The notes beneath the pieces were generated by a model. It saw only the letters and a program-made list of their open reading frames with translations. It did no database searches and was not told where the DNA came from. A DNA stretch of 11,005 nt from Campylobacterota bacterium (GTDB taxonomy: Bacteria; Campylobacterota; Campylobacteria; Campylobacterales; JAADDG01), in assembly GCA_013154075.1 (NCBI GenBank), contig JAADDG010000087.1:1-11005 (forward strand). Reading direction: 5' to 3'. The position numbers and the translations under genes are program-made. This document shows, piece by piece, positions 5,320 to 11,005 of the stretch (positions are counted from its first letter, which is position 1; every line of letters begins with the position of its first letter).

Positions 5320-6753
5320 ATGAGCGAGACTACAAATCAAAACACTCAAATTAAAGAGGAAGAAAAAAACTCAAAAACCAACAATACGACATCCGTAACG
5401 ACTAATACGAACACCTCGACTCCGACTCAAACCCAAACCCAAACTCAAACAAACCAAAACAACAAAAACCATACAAAAACAAGAACCCATATTCCGGTAG
5501 AAGGCTACAAGATAGAAGAGCTTAGAGAAAAGCCGATAGACGATCTTATAAAGATAGCAAAAGAGCTTGGAGTGGAAAATCCGAATGAGCTAAAAAGACA
5601 AGATCTGATATTCGAAATACTAAAATCTCAAGTAAGCAAAGGCGGATATATCCTATTTACCGGTATTTTGGAGATTATGCCTGATGGTTACGGCTTTTTA
5701 AGGGCGATGGACGCAAATTTCTCAAACACTTCAAACGATGCGTACGTAAGCAGCACCCAGATTAGAAAATTCGCTCTAAGGACGGGAGATATCGTAACCG
5801 GGCAAGTAAGACCCCCAAAAGAGCAAGAGAGATATTGCGCCCTTTTAAAAATCGAGGCTATAAACTATCTGCCTATAAAAGAGACCAGAAACAGACCCCT
5901 ATTTGACAACCTAACTCCTCTCTATCCGACCGAAAAACTAAAACTTGAATATGAACCCACAAAACTAACCGGAAGAGTGCTCGATCTCTTCGTCCCTATC
6001 GGCAAAGGACAAAGAGCTCTAATCGTCGCTCCTCCAAGAAGCGGTAAAACCGAACTTATGAAAGAACTCGCTCACGGTATTACCAAAAACCATCCCGAAG
6101 TGGAACTTATCGTACTTTTGGTGGATGAGAGACCCGAAGAAGTTACCGATATGGAAAGAAGCGTAAAAGGGGAAGTTTATAGCTCCACATTCGACCTTCC
6201 CGCACAAAATCACGTAAGAGTTGCCGAGCTTGTAATCGAAAAAGCAAAAAGAAGAGTGGAGCTTGGAAAAGACGTCGTTATTCTTTTGGACTCCATCACA
6301 AGGCTTGCAAGAGCCTACAATACGGTAACTCCTTCAAGCGGAAAGGTTCTAAGCGGAGGTGTGGACGCAAACGCTCTTCATAAACCAAAAAGATTCTTCG
6401 GAGCAGCAAGAAATATAGAAGAAGGCGGAAGCCTTAGCATCATCGCCACCGCTTTGATAGATACCGGAAGCAGAATGGACGAAGTGATTTTCGAAGAGTT
6501 TAAAGGAACGGGAAATAGCGAAATAGTGCTATCAAGACACATAGCCGATAGAAGAATCTATCCTGCAATAGATATCATGAAATCGGGCACAAGAAAAGAG
6601 GAACTCTTGACTCCTCCGGATGAGCTTCCAAAAATATGGGCTCTTAGAACGGCTATTTCACAAATGGACGATGTGGAAGCTTTGAAATTTCTATATTCGA
6701 AAATGTTAAAAACGAAAGATAATCAAGAACTTCTCTCCATCATGAACGATTGA
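5320..6753 (+). CDS. rho: Transcription termination factor Rho with T/Q/N-rich N-terminal extension
   Basis: Rho is a ring-shaped hexameric RNA-dependent ATPase that binds C-rich rut RNA and pulls RNA polymerase off transcripts. The 477-residue product is about 58 longer than E. coli Rho. The excess is at the N-terminus: residues about 1-57 are disordered and rich in T, Q, N and K, including (TQ)4 at 37-44. The Rho N-terminal helical region follows (about 62-105), then the cold-shock-like RNA domain with GYGFLR (123-128). The ATPase core has Walker A APPRSGKT (237-244, K243), VDERPEEV (268-275, the expected catalytic E270) and Walker B VVILLDSITR (319-328). The Q-loop region is GKVLSGGVDANAL and the secondary RNA site is near FKGTGN (394-399). 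Walker A reads RSGKT where E. coli has KAGKT. AAGGA (5312-5316) supports the ATG. The stop overlaps murI. Confidence 0.97.
   Translation: MSETTNQNTQIKEEEKNSKTNNTTSVTTNTNTSTPTQTQTQTQTNQNNKNHTKTRTHIPVEGYKIEELREKPIDDLIKIAKELGVENPNELKRQDLIFEILKSQVSKGGYILFTGILEIMPDGYGFLRAMDANFSNTSNDAYVSSTQIRKFALRTGDIVTGQVRPPKEQERYCALLKIEAINYLPIKETRNRPLFDNLTPLYPTEKLKLEYEPTKLTGRVLDLFVPIGKGQRALIVAPPRSGKTELMKELAHGITKNHPEVELIVLLVDERPEEVTDMERSVKGEVYSSTFDLPAQNHVRVAELVIEKAKRRVELGKDVVILLDSITRLARAYNTVTPSSGKVLSGGVDANALHKPKRFFGAARNIEEGGSLSIIATALIDTGSRMDEVIFEEFKGTGNSEIVLSRHIADRRIYPAIDIMKSGTRKEELLTPPDELPKIWALRTAISQMDDVEALKFLYSKMLKTKDNQELLSIMND
5371..5490 (+). promoter_or_regulatory. Candidate rut-like C-rich, G-poor RNA segment inside rho
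   Basis: Over these 120 bases I count 40 C and 7 G. The span 5425-5482 contains no G at all and has repeated YC steps (ACTCAA, ACCCAA). This C-over-G bias and lack of structure is what Rho binding sites look like. Because it lies at the start of rho's own message, it could allow Rho to terminate its own transcription. This is inference. Translating ribosomes would normally mask the site. Confidence 0.3.
5425..5448 (+). repeat. Four tandem hexamers in rho (ACYCAA)
   Basis: Four consecutive units ACTCAA, ACCCAA, ACCCAA and ACTCAA encode (Thr-Gln)4 in the Rho N-terminal tract. The six-base unit means any gain or loss of copies stays in frame. Confidence 0.75.
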
Positions 6754-7487
6754 TGAGAGCCGGAATATTCGACAGCGGCGTCGGCGGTCTAACTGTCGTA
6801 AAGAGTTTGATAGAGCACAAACTATTCAAAGAGATAATCTATTTCGGAGATACCGCAAGGGTTCCTTACGGCGTAAAAGATAAAAATACGATTATCAGAT
6901 ATTCGCTTGAAGCGGTGGAATTTTTTAAAAATTTCAATATAGATATCCTAATAGCCGCGTGCAACTCCGTAAGCGCCTACGCGATAGAGGAGATGAGAGA
7001 GGTAGCGCCGTTTGAAGTGGTGGGAGTGATAGAACCGGGAGTTAAGGCTCTAAAGAGAAAAGTTCCCGACAAAACCTCAAAAGTTCTTATTTTAGGGACA
7101 AAAGCCACCATTTCAAGTAAAAAATATGAAAAACTTTTGATAAAAGAGGGATATGAAAATCTTCTTTCAATAGCTCCCTCCCTATTCGTTCCGATTGTGG
7201 AAGAGGGAATATTCAAAGGAGAGATACTTGACGTTACTATGAAACACTATTTCAAAGATATCAAAGATCCAAACGCTATAATTTTAGGATGCACACACTT
7301 TCCGCTTATCAAACAAGAGATTCAAAACTATTTCAAAGATGCGGTACTTATACACTCCGGAGAGGCAATAGTAGAATATCTCCAACAAAATCACGGATAT
7401 AACAAAGTATTTTCAAAAACGGATTTAAAACTCTTTGCTTCGGAAAATCCGGAGAATTTGAAAAAAGTGGCCAAATTATGGCTTTAG
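6753..7487 (+). CDS. murI: Glutamate racemase
   Basis: MurI interconverts L- and D-glutamate without cofactor and supplies D-glutamate for the peptidoglycan stem peptide, in the cytoplasm. The 244-residue product has both catalytic cysteines, C70 in AACNSVSA and C180 in GCTHFPL. It also has the N-terminal FDSGVGGLTV motif with D7 and S8, and the YFGDTARVPYG segment (30-40). It is near the short end of the family. I chose ATG 6753-6755. It overlaps the rho stop by one base (TGATG) and gives a product beginning MRAGIFDSG, as expected. A TTG three bases earlier is in frame but less likely. No Shine-Dalgarno is visible inside the end of rho, so translation probably depends on ribosomes finishing rho. 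Helicobacter pylori also places murI next to rho, as I recall. Confidence 0.95.
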   Translation: MRAGIFDSGVGGLTVVKSLIEHKLFKEIIYFGDTARVPYGVKDKNTIIRYSLEAVEFFKNFNIDILIAACNSVSAYAIEEMREVAPFEVVGVIEPGVKALKRKVPDKTSKVLILGTKATISSKKYEKLLIKEGYENLLSIAPSLFVPIVEEGIFKGEILDVTMKHYFKDIKDPNAIILGCTHFPLIKQEIQNYFKDAVLIHSGEAIVEYLQQNHGYNKVFSKTDLKLFASENPENLKKVAKLWL

Positions 7488-7503
7488 GACAAAAGGAAAA
7501 ATT

Positions 7504-9117
7504 ATGTCGGAAGTTTTAGCCCTAAAATATCGTCCCTCCACATTCGATAAACTGATAGGTCAAGATAGCGTAACGCAAACTCTAACGGCCGCGCTCGATC
7601 AAAACAGACTCTCTCACGCTTACCTGTTTTCAGGACTTAGAGGAAGCGGCAAAACTTCCACCGCAAGAATATTCTCCAAATGTATGGTCTGCGACAAAGG
7701 TCCCACTTCCAAACCCTGCGAAGTTTGCGAAAACTGCAAAATGGCGAACGAAAACCGTCATATGGATATCATAGAGATGGACGCCGCAAGCAGCAGGAAG
7801 ATAGATGACATAAGAGCCCTTATAGAGCAGACCAAATACAAACCAAATACGGCAAGATTCAAAATATTCATAATAGACGAAGTTCATATGCTAACGAAAG
7901 AGGCTTTCAACGCCCTTTTAAAAACTCTCGAAGAGCCGCCCGAATATGTAAAATTCATATTGGCCACCACAGATCCTTTGAAACTCCCCGCTACTATCCT
8001 CTCAAGAACACAGCACTTTAGATTCAAAAAAATATCCAAAAGAGACATAATAAATCATCTCTCCCATATTCTAAATCTCGAAGGCATAGAGTACGAACCG
8101 GAAGCTTTGGAGATGCTTGCAAGAAGCGGAGAGGGATCTTTGAGAGATACGCTTACGCTTTTGGATCAGGCTATTATATACTCCAAAGGTTTCATAGACG
8201 CAAAAAGCGTAGCCAATATGATAGGATTGCTCGATCCTCAAGTGATAAATGAAATTTTTGAAGCTATTTTGAAAAAAGATAGAGACAAAATAGTCTCTTT
8301 CATAAAAGATTTGGAAAACTACGAAAGCGAAATAGTGATAGACGAACTAATCTCCTATCTAAAAGAGAGATTTTTCGAAGGGGATGTGAGATTTAGCACT
8401 CTCTTAGCGGAGAGATTTTTCAGAATTCTTAGCGAAGCTAAAAATCTTCTGTTTCTAAACGCCGATAGCGGATTCGTACTCTCTTTGGTATTTTTCAAAA
8501 TGCTTGAAGCGACAAACCTAAAAACGATAGATGAAATAATCACTTCACTCGAGAAAAACACCTCTTTGCAAAAGACCCAAACACCGCCTTCATCCCAGCC
8601 TCAAAAAAGCGAACAAAAACATATCCAACCCTCCCTTCCTCTATCGGAAGAAACTAAAGAGAGCGATTGCAAAGAGCTTTTCAAAAAACTTGTAGCCTCC
8701 CTATATGATAGAAACTATGAAGTTGGAGAGTGTTTTGAAAAAAGAGTGAAGTTCGTAGATTTCAAAGACAAAGAGCTTATTTTAATGTCTTGCGCGGACG
8801 AACAATGCAAAAAGACTCTAAGACACGCATCAAGCATAATAAAGTTTCTCGTAAAAGATATTTTCGGAATAGATACTTCCATAAAAGCCATTCCCTGCGA
8901 TAAGAGCGAAGAGCTGATAAAAGAGGAAGAAAAGCATGCCAATGAAAACTCATCTTCGATGATAGAGGATGTGGAATCCTCCTCTTCAAATAGCTGTATA
9001 GCTTCTCATATGCCATCAAAAGAGCTAAACGGCCAAGATATTTTGGAAAATCCTTTCGTAAAAAAGGCTAAAGATCTCTTTAGCCCCACAAAAATCATAA
9101 TAAGACAAAAAGTCTAA
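7504..9117 (+). CDS. dnaX: DNA polymerase III gamma/tau subunit (clamp loader ATPase)
   Basis: DnaX forms the ATPase motor of the clamp loader that places the beta sliding clamp on DNA at the replication fork. Residues 1 to about 230 are the AAA+ module. Walker A is GLRGSGKT (44-51), the zinc ligands are C63, C72, C75 and C78, and Walker B is IIDEVHML (123-130). Sensor 1 is ATTD (154-157), the arginine finger is R168 in SRTQHF (usually SRC), and sensor 2 is GSLRD (211-215). A collar domain follows, then a low-complexity linker at about 356-378 (P, Q, S, K). A C-terminal region contains a Ser-rich stretch and ends in an FVKKAKDLF-type helix. At 537 residues it is shorter than E. coli tau (643). 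I found no convincing programmed frameshift site, so one product is likely. AAGGA (7493-7497) supports the ATG. It lies 16 bases after murI and its stop is one base from the convergent pseudopilin gene. Confidence 0.95.
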   Translation: MSEVLALKYRPSTFDKLIGQDSVTQTLTAALDQNRLSHAYLFSGLRGSGKTSTARIFSKCMVCDKGPTSKPCEVCENCKMANENRHMDIIEMDAASSRKIDDIRALIEQTKYKPNTARFKIFIIDEVHMLTKEAFNALLKTLEEPPEYVKFILATTDPLKLPATILSRTQHFRFKKISKRDIINHLSHILNLEGIEYEPEALEMLARSGEGSLRDTLTLLDQAIIYSKGFIDAKSVANMIGLLDPQVINEIFEAILKKDRDKIVSFIKDLENYESEIVIDELISYLKERFFEGDVRFSTLLAERFFRILSEAKNLLFLNADSGFVLSLVFFKMLEATNLKTIDEIITSLEKNTSLQKTQTPPSSQPQKSEQKHIQPSLPLSEETKESDCKELFKKLVASLYDRNYEVGECFEKRVKFVDFKDKELILMSCADEQCKKTLRHASSIIKFLVKDIFGIDTSIKAIPCDKSEELIKEEEKHANENSSSMIEDVESSSSNSCIASHMPSKELNGQDILENPFVKKAKDLFSPTKIIIRQKV

Positions 9118-9118
9118 A

Positions 9119-9568
9119 TTACGGCTTTTGAATCGTTCTTCTATGAAGCCTTACGGGTTCGCTCAAACCGGTATTTGCGGTGGTTGTAATCGTAGTGTCT
9201 ATAATAACCGTAAAATTGGAATCATCATTTACCAAATCGGAAGATACCACGTGAGAACAGTAAGTGGAAGAGACCGGAGAATCGAAAATATACCATAAAC
9301 TCACATTGATATCGAATATCGGATTTGATGAAGAGGGATAGGTGATATTTATATTTTCAAGGCAGTTATTATAATTATCATGCCCCAAAATAGCCAATAT
9401 GGCATACTCTGTAGCACTCTGCATCAAAAGCTCGGCCTGCTCCTTTAGATAAATATCGCTCGTTTCTTTAGCCGACGAAGAGGATAGCGAAACCATAAAA
9501 GCGGCCAAAGAAGATACAATAATTAGCACAATAATAGCCAAAACGAGTGTAAAACCTTTTCTTTTCAA
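9119..9568 (-). CDS. Minor pseudopilin lacking Glu5 (PilX/GspK-like)
   Basis: The 149-residue product begins with a class III prepilin leader, MKRKG, cut before FTLV by the prepilin peptidase. A continuous hydrophobic helix of about 20 residues follows, then a helical and small globular part. Mature position 5 is Leu (L10 of the precursor) where pilins normally have Glu. That loss is typical of tip-located minor pilins such as GspK and some PilX proteins. C69 and C104 could form a disulfide. The start is TTG at 9566-9568. It is fixed by the leader, by an AGAGGG Shine-Dalgarno (9576-9581) and by a TTGA overlap with the upstream pseudopilin stop. It is the last gene of its operon and converges on dnaX. 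I cannot tell from this window whether it serves a type IV pilus or a type II secretion system. Confidence 0.82.
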   Translation of the reverse strand: MKRKGFTLVLAIIVLIIVSSLAAFMVSLSSSSAKETSDIYLKEQAELLMQSATEYAILAILGHDNYNNCLENINITYPSSSNPIFDINVSLWYIFDSPVSSTYCSHVVSSDLVNDDSNFTVIIDTTITTTANTGLSEPVRLHRRTIQKP

Positions 9569-10479
9569 AATATTGCCCTCTCTTTACAAATAGCGTAGTC
9601 ATATCCCGTAGAGTCATCATGAATACAAAGCTTAACTCTCAACGTCTGTCCTACCTGTTTGAATCTAAAAGCCGAAACGTGTTCGGCCAAAACGGAAGAT
9701 TTTCCCTGAGTATACGTCTCTCCGTCCCACGGTCTGAAATCGTAATACAAAGTTAAATTCATATCATCCGTAGTGCCGGGAGTCAATACCGGTACTATCG
9801 CATAAGCGCTCCAAGATAGAGCATACCTTTCATATATCTCTTTAGAAGCGGCGGCTTGAGTGGAGTCGGTAAATTTCAAAATATCCTCCCCTACTCTTTG
9901 AACGTTTAGAGTGTAGTTGTGATCTCCGCTTCCGCTCCATCCGAATTGAGTTTTATCCATATGATCGAAACCTTTAAATATAATCGCAGCCGAAGGAGAC
10001 GACGAGGAGCTAAGATTCACATCTCCATAAGATAGAGCGTAAATTATCCCTTCCGCTACGGAAAGTCTGCTTCCGGGAGTCTTTATTTGGGTTTTATTAG
10101 TCTGAGCGCTATCCAAATCGGCCAAAGCGCTCCATCCTGGAAGACTATAATTTTTAGTGGAGTTATACTCTCCCCTAAAACTCTCATTATCATATCCGAT
10201 CCACTGCAAAATCTTATAAGTATTGTCGATAGTCGGATCGTCCAACGACTTATAAGATCCCGGTTTGGAAGCTATGAGACTATCTTTTATTCTATATCTA
10301 AGTCTCTTTACTATCTGATTTAAAACGTTGGAAGTTTCGGTGTCAAGTCTGTTTATCGAATAGGATCTTACGTAACTTGCGTAAATTTTAGTTATAACGT
10401 CCGTTCCGATAACGGCTACCACACCCATTATGACAATCACCAAAACAAGTTCTACCAAAGTAAAAGCTTTTCTTTTCAA
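9565..10479 (-). CDS. Minor pseudopilin with canonical prepilin leader (PilW/GspJ-like)
   Basis: The 304-residue product has the leader MKRKA followed by FTLVELVLVIVIMGVVAVIG. Processing is expected after A5 (Ala replacing the more usual Gly at -1), with the conserved Glu at mature position 5 and a hydrophobic N-terminal helix. The large C-terminal domain is Ser/Thr-rich and mostly beta in character, and ends with C285 and C298, a likely disulfide loop. Size and layout fit the GspJ/PilW class of minor pilins, which help prime assembly at the tip. The start is TTG at 10477-10479, supported by an AAGGTG Shine-Dalgarno at 10485-10490, five bases upstream. It also overlaps the upstream stop as TTGA. 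Its own stop overlaps the next pseudopilin in the same way. The GspJ/PilW assignment is by general shape only. Confidence 0.82.
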   Translation of the reverse strand: MKRKAFTLVELVLVIVIMGVVAVIGTDVITKIYASYVRSYSINRLDTETSNVLNQIVKRLRYRIKDSLIASKPGSYKSLDDPTIDNTYKILQWIGYDNESFRGEYNSTKNYSLPGWSALADLDSAQTNKTQIKTPGSRLSVAEGIIYALSYGDVNLSSSSSPSAAIIFKGFDHMDKTQFGWSGSGDHNYTLNVQRVGEDILKFTDSTQAAASKEIYERYALSWSAYAIVPVLTPGTTDDMNLTLYYDFRPWDGETYTQGKSSVLAEHVSAFRFKQVGQTLRVKLCIHDDSTGYDYAICKERAIF

Positions 10480-11005
10480 AAAAACACCTTATATTTGATT
10501 TGAGCTTCTCCGATATTGTATGAGTAATATCTCAACACAAAAGGGGTGTTAACTCCCGTTACGTTTACCTCTATCATCTTTATATTCGAATCTCCAGAAT
10601 TTTTAAAAACGGAAGGAAAATTGTAAGTTAGGCTTTTGGATCCTTGATAGTTCGCGCTATCGTCCACAAAACCCACTCTAACCCCCATACTAAAACGGCT
10701 GTTTAAATAATCAAAATTACTATCTTCCATATCTAAAAGTGAAGTTAGAATCTGTCCGTTAAAATCGTCCACATCGTTAGGATTTGTATAGTTTATCTCA
10801 AAAATATCGGAGTAAGTGGGCGTATCGAACATAACTCTTCTACCATCTACGGCTATTTGACCTACAAGTCCTCCGTTTGGAAAAGAACCGCTTATGGAAA
10901 AATACCTTCGAAGCTCGCTATCTCCGTTATAGGTATCCAAAATATAAACTTTTCCGGTTACGGGATCGTAACTGTTTTCATCCCATCTATAGGAGGTGAT
11001 ATTTT
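10476..11005 (-). CDS. C-terminal part of an unidentified gene, likely another pilus or secretion component
   Basis: The minus-strand frame is open from the window edge to TGA at 10476-10478, giving at least 176 codons with no start inside. An internal TTG at 10938-10940 is not a credible start, because coding-quality sequence (NITSYRWDENSYDPVTGKVY) continues upstream of it to the edge. The visible part has no cysteine, no membrane helix and many aromatic, Asn, Asp and Ser residues. It looks like an extracytoplasmic beta-rich domain. The overlap with the downstream pseudopilin places it in the same operon, so a further minor pilin, whose leader would lie outside the window, is the simplest reading. 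I do not recognise the family. Confidence 0.7.
   Translation of the reverse strand, partial: NITSYRWDENSYDPVTGKVYILDTYNGDSELRRYFSISGSFPNGGLVGQIAVDGRRVMFDTPTYSDIFEINYTNPNDVDDFNGQILTSLLDMEDSNFDYLNSRFSMGVRVGFVDDSANYQGSKSLTYNFPSVFKNSGDSNIKMIEVNVTGVNTPFVLRYYSYNIGEAQIKYKVFF

Noticed and set aside
6750..6755. TTG at 6750 as an alternative murI start
   Set aside because: It would add one Met before a good ATG that already forms the usual TGATG junction, with no Shine-Dalgarno to favour it.
8025..8815. A-runs in dnaX as possible programmed frameshift sites (for example near 8028, 8277, 8602, 8740 and 8806)
   Set aside because: None has the in-phase A-AAA-AAG type heptamer. The best, C-AAA-AAG near 8806, has a mismatched first base, no obvious upstream Shine-Dalgarno stimulator or downstream stem, and leads into a long -1 frame instead of a quick stop.
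10991..11000. Perfect ten-base match to a consensus Shine-Dalgarno (AGGAGGTGAT) on the + strand
   Set aside because: It lies antisense inside the minus-strand partial gene, and no + strand start can be seen before the window ends. Probably coincidence.
1..11005. Mobile elements, CRISPR arrays, tRNA or rRNA genes, defence systems
   Set aside because: No transposase or integrase motifs, no regularly spaced repeats, no tRNA-like or rRNA-like segments, and nearly all bases are accounted for by recognisable core genes.

Overview
The window looks like ordinary chromosomal core DNA from a member of the Campylobacterota (the former Epsilonproteobacteria), probably an environmental, sulfur- or hydrogen-oxidising relative of Sulfurimonas, Nitratiruptor or Hydrogenimonas. 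I base this on protein similarity that I recognise by eye (the small cytochrome c553, the Rho and DnaX variants, a pseudopilin lacking Glu5) and on gene order. As I remember it, Campylobacter jejuni NCTC 11168 has the same neighbours in the same orientations from waaF (Cj1148) through gmhA, hldE, hldD, gmhB and cytochrome c553 (Cj1153) to rho and dnaX (Cj1156-1157). I found no mobile element, CRISPR array, tRNA or rRNA, and no clearly new biological system.

Left block (1-4339). The last codons of a + strand gene, most likely heptosyltransferase WaaF, meet a five-gene minus-strand operon head-on. Read in transcription order, the operon is an exported TPR protein, gmhB, hldD, hldE and gmhA. The last four make the complete route from sedoheptulose 7-phosphate to ADP-L-glycero-beta-D-manno-heptose, the inner-core LPS precursor. 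Almost every junction overlaps, so translation is probably coupled.

Middle (4340-5319). A 155-base divergent promoter region separates the heptose operon from a periplasmic cytochrome c553 gene. That gene has a strong extended -10 box, a strong Shine-Dalgarno site and its own intrinsic terminator. It is followed by a very AT-rich reading frame for an unknown small membrane protein, which has no convincing start codon.

Right-centre (5320-9117). rho, murI and dnaX form a tight + strand cluster for transcription termination, D-glutamate supply for peptidoglycan, and the DNA polymerase III clamp loader. Rho carries an extra N-terminal T/Q/N-rich tract. Its coding RNA is strikingly C-rich and G-poor and could act as a rut site.

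Right end (9119-11005). Three overlapping minus-strand genes converge on dnaX with one base between the stop codons. Two encode minor pseudopilins, both starting at TTG, and the third is cut by the window edge. They probably belong to a type IV pilus or type II secretion machine encoded further right.

Gaps: no gene-free stretch exceeds 300 bases. The intergenic regions are 4340-4494 (promoters), 4795-4878 (terminator and open frame) and 5233-5319 (rho leader).
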